Assembly (NCBI RefSeq): GCF_029784155.1
Contig: NC_073691.1
Span: forward strand, 25,952,146-26,016,145
Source: Uranotaenia lowii
Lineage: Eukaryota; Arthropoda; Insecta; Diptera; Culicidae
DNA: 64,000 nucleotides
Reading direction: 5' to 3'
Shown here: positions 36,600 to 48,655 of the stretch, piece by piece
How the letters are laid out: each line of letters opens with the position of its first letter
Position numbering within the stretch: the first letter of the stretch is position 1
Program-made: the position numbers and the translations under genes
The notes under the pieces: model-generated
Told to the model about the DNA's origin: nothing
The model's database searches: none
Seen by the model: only the letters and a program-made list of their open reading frames with translations

Positions 36600-37430
36600 A
36601 CGACTGCATGGCCAAGTGTTCCTATCTCAGCTTCGGTCGATGATAGACTGTCTGCTGACGTTTAGTTGACCACAAAATAAGATTAACGAAGATTATGTAG
36701 GCGTGACCCGATACAGATCTTCGGTCATCGGAATCATCGGCATAATCTGCATCTGCATATCCGATTTCCGGTGTCGCGTTTCTGCGGCTTACCAACGCCT
36801 TAACGGTCATATGTCGATGATATCGCAGAACACGCTTTAGGCCTTACCAATGTTTATCCGTGGGACTGGCCTGGTACTTGCTCAGTACGCTAACTGCAAA
36901 CAACCGATCAAATCTTTGACCGATTGCATCCAGCGACCGTTCGTGTTTAGAACAGAATGGGCTGGGGTAAGTTGACCATAAACCTTTGTCGTCCCGGCGC
37001 TTCAATATTTGACAGTGACTACGCTAGCCACGTAGCTCAGAATAGCTCTTTTTATTCGCTGACTGCGTCTCAGGGCTGGTTCGGGATTGACGGAATCGTG
37101 ATCACCATCGTCATCTTCCTCATCGCTACTCTCGCAGTCGCTCTAGTCTCGCACCATACGCAGACTGGCACCGGAATCGATCTGTCGTTGATTTTGGTCG
37201 CTGATAACTGTGCGATAGCTAATAATGTACTGGAAATCACCCGAATCACGAGACAACAACTCACCACGTACACACATCTTATCTGTTCGACTGCTAGCTC
37301 ACGAAAGGAGGAGATGATGCAGACGAGAGAGTCTAACTACGGTTGTATTCGTACGCTACACACACGGTTAAGGCAATCTATGCAGTATGTGTCTGCTTGC
37401 TAACTCGTGCACCACACTCGTGGCTATCGC
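36600..37430 (-). pseudogene. Ty1/copia retrotransposon fragment (RT end and RNase H), copy 1
   Basis: The minus strand reads LIGCLQ, then TVKALV and the RNase H segment YADADYADDSDDRRSVSGHAY followed by WSTKRQQTV, the typical copia RNase H motif order. Upstream on the minus strand (to about 37400), sequence including CTGAGACGCAGTCAG and an acidic GAT/GAC-rich stretch matches the copy at 57600-57800. Stops and frameshifts are frequent. The element ends abruptly near 36600 with no LTR. Confidence 0.8.
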
Positions 37431-37504
37431 TATTCGTGACTCTTAAGAGTTGTTTGATATGCTCAAACGTTTGGGCGGCATTCTAGCATTAGACTTTGCA
37501 CTAC

Positions 37505-37772
37505 TCAGGCGATGAGAGATGTCATAGAGTTATCAGATATCTCCATTGGCAGCGGCGCTCTCTCCCTCTCGGTTAGGGAGTTTGTCCAGACTCTCTTGTC
37601 TCGTCTACAAGCTCGTTCAATTGCATTTTCCAGATCTGCATATCGTAAGCGGGCGGCTGCTTTGGCTGACCCGGTACATTCCTGTTCAATTCCGACTTTA
37701 ACCTTTCTCCGATCATCGACCATTCTCCGAGTTTCATCCGACATCCATTCACTTCTTCATCCACAGACTTTA
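37505..37772 (-). pseudogene. RTE-like LINE, endonuclease-RT linker, downstream half
   Basis: The minus strand gives WMSDETRRM, then RLRYADLE and a CRRDKRVWTNSL motif, the linker between endonuclease and reverse transcriptase in RTE-like elements, with one frameshift near the end. It is the continuation of the fragment at 42329-42800: joining across the R1 insertion at the shared 8-bp repeat gives a collinear reading, with one internal stop. Confidence 0.75.
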
Positions 37773-37918
37773 GCTCTACGAAGTAGTTCCACCTCCCCGT
37801 GGTGCAGAGTGGAAACGTGTCTGCATAACTGCAGATGTACGGCCGAGAGAACTACAACTCATCTTAATAAACAAACAAAAACAACGCGGAAGGATGAGTT
37901 AAAAGCGAAGAAGGACGA

Positions 37919-39120
37919 TTGTCCCAACCCGGACTAAGGTGCTCGCCGGTTAAGCATCCCACCGAGTCGACGAGGCCGCCTGCAGACGGCGGAGAGAGCG
38001 AAGACCCCTCCGATCAAGTCCAGCGGACAGTCGAGGAACTCTTAAGTTCCCCGGAGCTTCAGAACCCTGAGGCTCCTGCTGAACTAGCGGGGGCTATGGT
38101 GGGCATGCAGGACCTTGTGGGTTGTGTTAGAAAGAAGTCTATCTTCCACAAAGAGGTCCGGGAAAACTCGTCAACGTGATGGCAATGTTCGTCAAGGTGA
38201 ACCAAACGGTGGTGAGCCTGCTCACCGCACCGGAGTGCCGAAAGAAGGCACGTGAGGACGTGGTGACCCCTTTGCAGGCGGATACGATTCGGCCGAAGAA
38301 GGTCAGCGTCTGCGTGCAGACGTATGGCAAAAAGGAGTTTGCCGAAAACGGCAAACGAAAATGAGGGTCCGACGCTTGAGCGCGAAGGAAAAAGGCCACG
38401 AAGGTCAAAGCCAAACCCAAGTCCAAGCCCAAACCCAACCGGGTCAGGGACAAGGAGAAGGCGTTGGTGGTAAAGGCACCGGAAGATACCTACGCCGCGC
38501 GCCGATGTCCTTCATCAGATGAGAACGAGCGATAGGCTCGTGGGCCTAGGAGAGGATGTGAGGAGAATACACCGAACAGTCTCCGGCGAGATGATCCTCG
38601 AACTCCGACGTGGCTCAACTGTCAAAAGCGCGGAGTACAGTGCACTTACGTAGGTAATGGTTGGCAAGACGGTGGAATTCCGTGCCCTGAGCACCACGGT
38701 TGCCGTTCAGATTAAAAATCTGGACGAAAGAGCCACGGATATTGAGGTTAAGAAAGCGCTGAAGGATCTGTGTAAGATCGAAACGGACCAGATTTCGGTC
38801 AAGAAGCGGGAAGGTCCTCCCAAATCCGGGACACAGGTGGCGTTTGCGAAGCTTCCAGCACTTAAGCGTAGGTGGCTAAAGATGGTGTGACCTATCTGCC
38901 AGATAGCCATCCCCCAGCAACCGAAAAGGTGTTTCCGTTGTGTCGAGTACGGGCACAAATCGTTTGCTTGCAAGAGCACCGATAGGAGTAGTCTTTGTTG
39001 GCCGTGCGGTGAAGCCGGCCATCAGGTGTCTAGTTGCACAAAAGATGCAAAATGTCTCCATTGCGGTGAAGGACACAAGGCTTGCAACCCTAGGTTCCCC
39101 GCCCTTTCAAAAGGCGACGA
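37919..39120 (+). pseudogene. R1-clade gag-like ORF1, frameshifted
   Basis: Pieces at 37919-38179, 38176-38364 and 38657-38890 give an acidic N-terminus and a central TTVAVQIKNLDE domain like R1-family ORF1. The C-terminal zinc-knuckle region (about 38926-39115) reads CFRCVEYGHKSFAC, CWPCGEAGHQVSSC and CLHCGEGHKAC. The first two match CX2CX4HX4C exactly. Such knuckles bind element RNA. Several frameshifts and a stop at 38888 break the frame. Confidence 0.8.
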
Positions 39121-39139
39121 CTGCACCTTCGCGGGGATA

Positions 39140-39874
39140 GAAGCGGTTCAGCTCAACCTCAACCATTGCCACTCAGCACATCAGCTGTTGCGGCAGATGG
39201 CATTTGAGGAAAAGTTGGACGAGGCGTTAGTTTTAGACCCGTATTGCAGGACCTCGGATGGCAGTAATTGGTAACCGATAAAGCCAAACTGGCCGCAATA
39301 TGAGTTACAGGAAGATACCCCATACAAGAGATGGTGTTCGGCTGGAGAGGAAGGCTTCGTGATAGCCAAGGTCAACGGGATCTTCGTCTTGTCTCACGGG
39401 CAGGAGCCCCGTTTTCATGGGCGGGGACTTCAACGCGTGGGCCGTAGAATGGGGTAGTCGCCTCACGAACTACAGGAGCCAGCTTCTGGAAGCCCTATCA
39501 AGGCTGAACTTGGGGACCTGGGGAATGTAGGCGAGTCCATCATTGACGACTCCTTCGCTAGTCCAGGCTGGAACTGGAGGGTAAGCGATGTGTTCACCGA
39601 TAGCGATCACTTGGCGATTCGTTATCGTTTGGGCACAAGTACGCGGGCAGGTAAAAGAGTTACGATAACAGGAGCATGCCTTTGGAAGACAATACAATTA
39701 GATCGGAACGTCTTTGTCGAAGTGGAGCGAAACTTGGAAAATCTGTCCGCGGAAAACCTGACGAGGGTACTCGCACGCGCATGTGACGCTCCGATGACGA
39801 GGGGAGTTAAGCGGAAAGACACTCGTCAACCCATCTACTGGTGGACGGCGGAAATCGCAGACCTGCGGGGCTAG
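39140..39874 (+). pseudogene. R1-clade endonuclease domain, decayed
   Basis: AVQLNLNHCHSAHQLL (from about 39145) is the hallmark start of an R1-type ORF2. It is followed by the catalytic GDFNAWAVEWG (GDFNA codons near 39423-39437) and, in another frame, SDHLAIRY (near 39602) and QPIYWWTAEIADLR (near 39830). Key endonuclease residues are still visible but the frame is broken at least three times. Confidence 0.8.
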
Positions 39875-40119
39875 GCGATATATGCAGAGAGCCCCATCGG
39901 TGTCCGAGCAAAAACCACGTTTCAGGCAACTCTGCTAGAACGTTAACGACAGCCCCAGGGGCAACGCTTACAGGATTGTCATGGTCAAGACGAGGAGCGG
40001 CGGTTTGCCGCAGGAAACGTGTGCAAACAAACTGCGTGAAATCGTCAACCAGCTGCTCAAGGAAGTTTCACTGCCGAGGGTCACATATGACTAGGACACG
40101 CGTAAAGAGGAGCAGATTT

Positions 40120-40560
40120 CACTGGAGGAACTACGGGACATTGCTAAGTCCCTCCAGTTAAACAAAGCTCCTGGTCCGAATGGCATTACTAACGTTGCAA
40201 ATGTTCCGGTCATCACTGCAACAAAACGTGGATTAGAGGGTCTTCCCAGATGCGTGGAAGCGGCAGCGATTGGTGCTCCTGCCAAAACCGGGTAAGCCAC
40301 CATCAGCGTATCGCCCGATATGTCTCCTGGGTACTGCTGGAAATGGTGCTAGCGAAGGTGGTCCAGAGAAGGGTACAGCTCTACACCGAAGGTGTGAACG
40401 GTCTATCGGAAAAATAATTTGGTTTTCGGAAAGGCCGCAGTACTGTGGATGCCATTCGACGTGTCATCGAAGGGGCAGACAAAGCCAGACTGAAGAAGAG
40501 GAGAGGAGACCGGTTTTGCGCAGTGTTCACGCTTGACGTGAAGAACGCCATCAACACTAG
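40120..40560 (+). pseudogene. R1-clade reverse transcriptase core, decayed and truncated
   Basis: Frames give LQLNKAPGPNGI (near 40155), VLLPKPGKPPSAYRPI (40270-40320), GFRKGRSTVDAIRRVI (near 40430) and FTLDVKNAINT (near 40530). The YADD box and thumb are absent: the sequence passes directly into 3' UTR-like DNA ending near 41046. Confidence 0.8.
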
Positions 40561-41049
40561 AGAGTTCAGAGGAGTCTGAATCCTTCACGTGACTTAGGAG
40601 GCTTGCCTCCTGATCCGCCTGTTCGAACAGAGAAAGTGTCGTCGACAACTCGCTTTGTGTTTCTGGACTTCCTGGACTAGATCCACAAAGTTAGTAGTTG
40701 CGCTACATGGGGACCTCTTTCACACGATGAGATGTCGGATCCTAACTCGTCAGAGGAGGGGTTGCGCATTGAGTTGTGTTACAATGAGGTAGCGGCCTTG
40801 GAGCGCACTAGCGCGAATTGACCTCCCCCTATTGAAGTATGGCGTGTCAAACAGTTCGAGGTGGGAACAAAGGTCAGTGGCCCCAGGTGGACTTTATGGC
40901 GTAGGGGGTACAGTGTTCCTTAGCATTGTATCATGAGTCGTCCAATTGCACCCATGGACCCAGAGTAGCATTGGGGACGCGGTGACTCGCCGTGCCTTGG
41001 AATGCAATCCCTGAAACTACTGGGTTAACAACTAGTTAAAAAAAAATAG

Positions 41050-41435
41050 AGGAAGATATCTTCTTCTACGAGCACGGGCACATGCCCGATTTGTTGAAAC
41101 ATGTCAGAGAGGCCTCGATGTCCAGCCGGCAGCACCAATGGGACAGGTCGGAAAGCGAACGGTGGGCCCATCGATCGATCCCTAACGTCGGATTTTGGAT
41201 GGATCGGAGACATGGAAAAGTGGATTTCTCTATGAAACGGTTCTTGACTAGTCACGAATACTTCATGCAGTACCAGCATCAGTTTGGACACGTGGCCTCG
41301 CCATTCTGTCCAACCTGCGGTGACACAGTTGAGACACCAGAGCACGTAGTGTTCAATTGCCCGAGGTTCGAAGGAATACGCACTAACATGCTTACCGCCT
41401 GCGGATTAGACACGACAGTCGACAACATCGTGTAG
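41050..41435 (+). pseudogene. R1-clade ORF2 C-terminus of a second, 5'-truncated copy
   Basis: The open segment ends at a TAG (41433-41435). It contains RWAHRSIPNVGFWM, FSMKRFLTSHEYF and a Cys-rich FCPTCGDTVETPEHVVFNC motif, the CX2C...H...C cluster typical of R1 ORF2 C-termini. A poly-A run directly upstream supports a separate, truncated copy. Confidence 0.8.
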
Positions 41436-41449
41436 TAGGATGTGTGAGG

Positions 41450-42328
41450 ATACCAATACTTGGCGCGTGGTCAGCGATGGGTTCACCCGGATCATGAATG
41501 CCCTGCAGAGAAGTTGGAACCAGCACCAGTCCGCGACCAGTGTAGAGTAACTCCTTCGTTGGGGAGCATCTGAGTAGTGGGCGTCCGAACCTGACAGTAA
41601 AGCAATAAAGCCGCGAACGTTGTGTAGGATACCTCCACCACCGTGGAGTATCCGGGTAGAACGTGCTCCTTATAACGGAAGCTGCGGGGATAAGACTTAA
41701 CCGTCTTCGCAGTCGAACTCGTAGAGGGAAGAGTTTTCACGCCGCGGAATACTCTCGGGTAGAGTGACTTCACGTCGTCGGCAAGTGAGTCACTCGAGTC
41801 GGCGTAGGATGACGTGTTCGCCGGGAATCATCTGAGTAGTTTCGTAAAGCCCCGGACGTGTGCTGTAACATGCGTGAGTCTAGGATAAGCTGATCTCGAT
41901 TTGGCACACGGATGGGTAAAGCAGAGTGGGCCTCGAGCCAAACTAAGCGGAGCCAAGACCCCGAGTCGTTAGAGGAGAGGCCATTGTCCCTAGCAGTGGT
42001 CTCGAACAGAGGCGGAGTGCAGATTAGCTGTGAAACCAAACGAGCCACGAGTTACGAGTATAGGCCGGACCTCGAGTCGTCCTTGGAGAGGTCCTTAGTC
42101 TTGAATCGTAACAAGAGGCAGGGTACATATGCTGGAGTTGTACATATAATCCAGTATTGCCGTTCGTTGTAGGTCCAAATGGGAATTATGGCCAGAGGCC
42201 CCAGGACCCCAGGACGACCAATTGCACCAATGGAGCCAGATGGCATACTGGGGAGACGCAGCTCACCATGCCTTGGAATGCAATCCGTAAAAAGGATTTA
42301 CCACCTAGGTGGTCAACTAATAAAAAGA
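41450..42328 (+). repeat. R1-type 3' UTR with internal repeats
   Basis: Non-coding. Related segments recur: CATCTGAGTAGT at 41568 and 41828, followed in both by TAAAG and a CCG-CG word, and a CGAGTCGT-TAGAGGAGAGG segment near 41960 echoed near 42070. Its last 110 bases match the 3' end at 40942-41046. Confidence 0.65.
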
Positions 42329-42800
42329 AGACTTTACCGAGAATACCATGGCTCGTCGTGATAAGGGCATTCTTGATTCCACACCACTGTTCTTCGACTG
42401 TTCCGTCTAACGACAGCTCCGAGGCTCGGTATTCGACCTGTTTTATGTATGCCTTTTCACAACTGAATTCTGCTCTCGCCGTTGGACACGCGCGACTCTC
42501 AGTCGTATCTCACCAAGGACGAGGGAATGGTCAGATGCAATGTCTGCGCTTCGTTGTTGCGGACATCAAGAAGACTTATGCAGATGTGGTCAATTTGATT
42601 TTCTGTTCGGCTATCTTGGGATACCCAAGTGACCTTATGTGCTGGTCGATGGGCCACATGTTGCCACAAAATTTAACAAACAGCTCTCCGCTTTCGCTCA
42701 TCTGTCCTAGACCATGGCGCCACATGATGCGTCACCTAAGTGGATTTGAATGTCACCTTTCGGAATTTCCTCAACTACTATATTTGGTGATTTTTTTTTA
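42329..42800 (-). pseudogene. RTE-like LINE endonuclease, upstream half
   Basis: The minus strand reads IPKGDIQIHLGDA, then WRHGLGQMSESGELF, LDVRNNEAQT and SDHSL in shifted frames, ending EEQWCGIKNALIT at the insertion point. These are characteristic of the RTE-like endonuclease, with a GDxNA-like catalytic segment and an SDH motif. The reading continues at 37772 after the R1 block. Confidence 0.78.
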
Positions 42801-44688
42801 TTTTAAGCATTCAATTTAAATACTTTTACGAGCAAAAGTATAATATAATTTTTGGAAAAATATGTGAAAAATGAACAAAAATAAAAATAAAAATTGTGTT
42901 TTCACGTAATTTTTTTAATTACACTGCATGGATCATGAGATATGCATTTTATTCAATTTTTAAAACTCCTACCATGTTTTGTGAATAAACAGATCTTAGG
43001 CCGTCCAAAAAGTTAGTAAGACGTGTGGCCTTTTATTTCCATTCACCAACAACAGAAAACGAGAACGAGAAACGGATGATTATTGAATCACTCAATTCTA
43101 TTAGTCCATTATCGGGGTCGTGGTTTCGCCGTAGGTACGTAATCATTCCGGTTCATTTGCTGATGGGCGCTCAATTGCCGGATCATGATCCTGGGAGCAA
43201 GTTGATGTTGTTAGTAGTACTCTTGCTAGGAAGACTGCTTACAATTTCCATAGTAATTCGATGAAAGACACTATTGCTCTGACTGGCCGGACACCTTTCT
43301 TATCCTACTTCACTACCGTCAGCATCTCATCTGGGTCTCCGGCAAGGTTCAGACCGAGTCAGAAGTTGAAAGAAACAACAACAACAGCAACAAGAGTAGG
43401 TACAGCTCAATTGGAGCGGAAACAAAACACAATGAACTCACACCAATTGACACACCCCGAAGTTGGATCCACAGGCCAAGAAGCAGGACTTTTCCTCAGA
43501 CGGTCCAAGAAGGAAGTCTTCCGGCGACTGGATGAGGAAAGGTGGAAGGTACTCCATAAATAATTCATCAGACGATGCTGGGAAGTGAGTTTCCTCATTG
43601 TTCAGCTCAAGAAGAAACATTGCTTCCGGTGAGGTCATTCTTAAGCTTCTGGGAATCTAGTGGAAAGATGTTGAAACAAATTTTGTTGATGAGAAAAAAA
43701 ATTTAAAAAAAATCAAAATCATCTGAATTTTTTAAATAAAAAACTTTCAAGTCAAAGTGATGACTGCTTTCCTTATCATATTTTTGGGCAAGAAATGTTC
43801 ACTGCCTACACAAAGTATCACCGGATGAATGCACCTAATGAAATGTAAATGAGACTCAACGCGATGAGCGAAAGAATGGATCTCACGAAAAAAAAAAACA
43901 CTCTAGACCAACAATTGTGTTGACACTTTACTGAAATTGTGACAGAATAAAAAAAAATGTCTTAAAAATGAAATTAACAATCATGGAAATAAGTATTTCG
44001 ACCAATTTTTGCCATAATCCGGATAATAAATCTCTCGTCTTTTTATTGACGTTTATTTGCTTCCAGCAGTGTTTGTTGAAGAACATTCTCCCAATTATAG
44101 TGCCTTCAAATATTCAGAATCCCACACCCACGCAAAGTGGAACAGGTGAAACGCGAGAAAGCCACAGAATCCATCCTGGATGGTTTTCTGCGCCCCAAGG
44201 ACAAAAGCCAGATCGGTCACTGGCCAGCCATGCAGCTGTTCATCGAACCGAAAACATCCAAACCAAACAATTTCGGTTGAATGATTGTCGGAATTTGTTT
44301 TGATTACGTAACGAGAATCGAGATGTGGGTGCCGGGTTTATTTGGATTTATGGATCGACTGATCCTGACGATTGCGGATGATTTGTATTAATTTTGGTTT
44401 TCTTTTCGGCACCGTAGATTTTCAATGTCTGACAATCAACGAAACATGGGAGATTTTCCGCTATTGTAGGTAATTTTCTGCTTAGTGGGCCCACTAATCT
44501 TTTTTTTTAATATTGAACCAAATGCTTTTTTTTAATTTTCCAATATTCAATATTCTTCAATCAAATTATTTCTGTTCATTTTTCCCCAAATTGAATAATC
44601 ACAAGGAATAGATAATTCACAAAAAAATTATTAATGTTAAGCTGAATTTCATGAGGAATGGCCTAGATAATGGGGCATTAGACTGAGT

Positions 44689-44780
44689 CGATTTAAGGTC
44701 AGTTCGAATTCTTAAGCTAGTTTTACATGAGTAAATTTGAACTTTCAGGTTCGTATGGGAGAACTGCCTTTCTTCCTTCA
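44689..44780 (+). repeat. Dispersed repeat with TAGACTGAGTCGATTT terminus, copy 2
   Basis: It starts TTAGACTGAGTCGATTT and, after an internal deletion relative to copy 1, continues with ACATGAGTAAATTTGAAC and GTATGGGA, both present in copy 1 on the minus strand near 34510-34555. Confidence 0.6.
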
Positions 44781-45449
44781 ATTTGATCTCATTGAGCTAA
44801 ATTTGAGGTATTTTGAAAATTTCCAAATTTAGTTTTTATAACATTATTATTATGAGCTCATTAAGGAATCTCTCGTTGAATATGTCAAATTATAGATAAA
44901 TCTAAACACTTGTTGTTGAATACTAGATAATATTTAGATACTTTCCAATTATCTACTTAAGTGAGCTGCTTCTTACTACTACAAGTCAATCTCGACGCTA
45001 TTTTAATGATTCTCATTTCGAAAAATAAATATTTTAGGAAAATTGATTTTAATTTCTATGCACTGACAACTGATATTATTTTTATTATTCTGTTATATTT
45101 TTCAGTACAGTGCTTCGAAAATATCGTGATGTCTTTATAAACTCTGAAATTCATTTTTCATTGGGAGTTGTGGTTCAACAATTTAATTTCCAAATACAAA
45201 TATGATTCTGAAATAAAACAATGAAAAATCTTCATTTTAGAATTTTATTCTCTTTAATCTTAAGCGAATGAAAAGAAATCTTAATTATTTTTTGAGAACA
45301 GTAACAAATTTGCATTAAAATTAGTTTTTTATACCTTGAAACACATTATTCTTATTTTTTCAAACGATTTTCTAGAAACAATGAAAAAAAAAAATTGGAA
45401 TGAAGGATCGATTTCTTATAGCATATGGCGTCAAATCGATGCAAAAATT

Positions 45450-46080
45450 TTTTTTGAATGATTTGGAGGTTTTGAAAAATTGGTACATATTTCTGAAAAA
45501 ATAACTGTAAAATTTAACAGAAATTTTAAATGAAGAGTTGCAGAAGTTTTCTTTTAAATTTTTTTTTTAAATTTCTAAGAAAATTCAGGAATTTGACTAA
45601 ACTTCAAAGGATTCTAAACCAAAATCTCAGATATTATCTAAAATCAAACGTTTTGCAGTCTCCAACATAGATGATAAACAAATTCAAATCTTTGATATAA
45701 CAAAAATTAAAACGCTCCTTTGTGATGTCAGAAATGACTTTGTTATATCATTTTCATTTGAGCTTAATATAAATTTTAGAAAACTAACTTGTTTACACAG
45801 CCAGATTTCGTCAGCATCTTAAAGTATGGTAAGGTAATAAGTAAGGTAATATTAACAGACGAAAATTCTTATAGACAATTTACAACAAAAATTTGCAATT
45901 ATGATATTTTTTAAATCGATTGACTTGATTGGCTAAAAAATATGTAATTTGAACGTTCTTTGATGTCTCTTTTATCAGTTTCATACTCGTTCGATTTCAG
46001 CTTATTTTTTATACCTTCGAGTTAATTTTTTTAAATGATTTTTTTTTATATTCTCTTATTCAATTAGTGGCATTTCAGAG
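45450..46080 (-). repeat. Divergent hAT-interior-like sequence
   Basis: Words such as GCAGTCTCCAACA, ATCTTTGATATAAC and TTTGTGATGTCA follow the same order as in the hAT copy around 15670-15750. The similarity is weak and the ends are not visible. Confidence 0.35.
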
Positions 46081-47340
46081 AATTACGAAATTCCAAGTAA
46101 AATTGTTAGAACTAGAAATGATCGATTTTGGATGGATTTTTGGAAGATCGATCTTTTCAACTCGGATTTTCATCATTTTGGACTAATTCTTTCGTATGAA
46201 AAAATGAAATGCTTTAAATTCTTCATCGTTTGATATATCTTTAAGCTTTGTACGCAATTTAACTCACTTTTAAACACAATTTTATTGAAAAAGTGGGTCT
46301 TAGACTGAAATGAAAATGGAAGGTGGACAGAAATCGAGTAGATCGTAAAACTGTGAGCTAGAGCTTGAGCAATTTCTTTAAAAATAATCAAAAAAAAAAA
46401 CAAATAGATTCCCTTAAATATTAATATTGTTTGATAGGCAATGGATTGCAAAAATTTGGCCTCTCCATGTTATACATGTCCGTTTTCAATTTTAACTTTA
46501 TGAAAAAATAATAAAAATTGAATTTTATCAACCTTTTAAATCCCGCTTCTAGACGGGGTTTTCTACAATCGGCATTGAACCCAAGCCAGTGCTTATTTCA
46601 ACCTAAGTTTTTGCGCAGAATGATTCAAATATGTTAATCTAACAATCCATACTAATGGCAACTGTTTGAAAAACAGCAAACAAAGGCTATATCTAAGAAA
46701 ACTTTAACACGAGAAAACTGGAAATGGATTCTTTTAATATCAAAAGGTACAAAATTCACATTTTTTCGAGGGCTAGGGATTAAAGAACTTACTTTTTGAT
46801 AATTTTGGAACGCTAGTTTTTATTTTTCTCGCAGCTCTCGTATTCTAGCAATCTACCAAAAATTGATGATCATTCATTTAATAAATTTGTGCACTTTTTT
46901 GGCAAAAAAGAGCTATACATATATTTAAAATAAAATCAGATTTGAATTAAACGATCAACTCTCCCGGACTTTGACTTCTGAGAAAAAAGTATTTTTATGT
47001 TTTATTTTTGTTTATTTTTCCAGATTCTATTTCTGCTCCACTAAAACGCATAATTCAAATGTTATGAATCCAATAAGGAAACCTTATTCTACAAAAATTC
47101 AACACAAAACTTCCCGATACTCAAATAAAAAATATATTACATAAAGAATCATTTCCATAATAAAAACCTGTGGATGATTATTTTGAATGAAATTTGTTTT
47201 TTTATTGGGATAAAACAAAAAACTGAAATTCTACCTTTTATTTGTGATTTTCAGCTAAATCGAGTCAACACTTATCCTGATTTTTAGCAGAGTTTTTTAG
47301 TAACGTTAACATGCCTCATAAGAAACAATGTTGAGGTCTT

Positions 47341-47541
47341 CGACAAAGTTGTTCAGCGGAAAATTTCCTTTAAACAATTTATAAATTGGCACAAAAACCA
47401 TAAGCCCAAATTTACACTTATAAACGTTACTTAAAAATTTTACGCAAAATCATGGATGAGTTTTGAACCAAAACGAAGCTTTTTAGACCCCAGGGTTTGA
47501 GAAACTCAAAAAGATCCCAAATCGACTCAGTCTATTGACAT
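47341..47541 (-). repeat. Dispersed repeat with TAGACTGAGTCGATTT terminus, copy 3
   Basis: It shares CGACAAAGTTGTTCAGCG, CATGGATGAGT-TTGAAC and CCCAGGGTTTGAGAAA with copy 1, in the same order and orientation, ending AAATCGACTCAGTCTA at 47541. The middle differs in length from copy 1. Confidence 0.65.
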
Positions 47542-48572
47542 TAATACATAATAAATTCGGTATTCTATATTTCAGAAACCTCTGGACTAAATTTCACTAA
47601 TTTGGCATTTTTAAGTTACAGCAAATGTTGTGTTGAATTTTATTGAATAAAGCGTAACGCTTAAATTCAGTCCATTCAAGTAATACTTCGAAGTTTGGCA
47701 CACTGTTGGCAAGCAAAAAAAAAACGAGATACCTCATATTTGGTCCGAAATGTGTTAAATTCATGGTTTCTCAACTATTTATGTTGAAAGAAATATTTTT
47801 TTATTAGCTTAATCTTTTTCTGAATTTTTAATCTGCTTTCCGAATCTGAATTCGGAACCTGAATTCAAAAAATTGCGCTTTGAATCTATATAAAAATTTC
47901 CAAACGATTTTTGAAATTTACAAAAAATACGATTTCCAAATCTTACTTCAGATCAAAATTTATGAGTCAAGTTCAAGAGCTCTCATTCATGAATCTATTA
48001 TTTAAATTGTGTAGTTCAGGTTTGATCTAAAATCACTATTTAAAATATTTATTGTTATACATACAGATAGATACAGATCTTGAATCAGAACTAAAGGATG
48101 AATTAACAACATCTGAATCTGACTTTTCTATTTTGGATTGTTATTTCAAAGCTTTAAATTTTTGTATTTTTTATTAGATTAAGGATGCCAGATGTCATAC
48201 GAAAGAAAGGTACGAACGCCTCCAAAATGATTTTTTTTGAGCAAGTCTTATGAAAATAATTATGAAAGGTTTTTGTAAGCCTAAGAGACGATTCAAAATC
48301 TGTCGATGAGTTTTGATGAAAAAAAAAAATTTAATTTTTTTTTTCTTGATTTCTTTTGAGTAATTTCTGTGTTACAAGAAAAAACTGGTTCGAATATTGC
48401 CGGGATTTATGGTCGTCACTTTTAAGATCAAATGCCCGGATTTTGCCAGATTTTTATATTGAATTGCTCGGTTTGTTCGGCCCGAATACATGCTGAAAAA
48501 ATTCTGCCAACCTTAAAATAGATGTTTTAAATACCAACGAATAAAAAACAGCCATGATACAAAATAGAGCTG

Positions 48573-48655
48573 TAGGTACCGAATATTCGGCCGGCCGAAT
48601 ATCGCCCAAAAACTGCTAAGTATTCGGCCTTACAGGCCAAAGAGGCCGAATATTT
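48573..48655. repeat. Palindromic CCGAATATTCGG cluster
   Basis: ACCGAATATTCGGCCGGCCG is followed by AATATCG, TATTCGGCC and GGCCGAATATT, a set of overlapping inverted words over 80 bp. It resembles a hAT-type subterminal region. No partner end was found. Confidence 0.5.

Larger units (their letters stand above)
37773..42328 (+). mobile_element. R1-clade LINE insertion (two 3' ends) within an RTE-like LINE
   Basis: The block is flanked by the 8-bp direct repeat AGACTTTA (37765-37772 and 42329-42336) and splits an RTE-like coding sequence. It holds an R1-type gag, endonuclease and RT core, then a 3' UTR-like segment ending in an A run (41038-41046). A second RT C-terminus and a longer 3' UTR follow, ending with TAAAAAG at 42328. 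The 70-base segments 40942-41010 and 42218-42286 match, showing two copies of the 3' UTR. It is best read as two abutting R1-family copies or one rearranged copy. Confidence 0.8.

Noticed and set aside
43261..43563. 100-residue plus-strand frame
   Set aside because: No domain, overlaps minus-strand frames, and lies where 5' sequence of the minus-strand RTE-like LINE would be expected.
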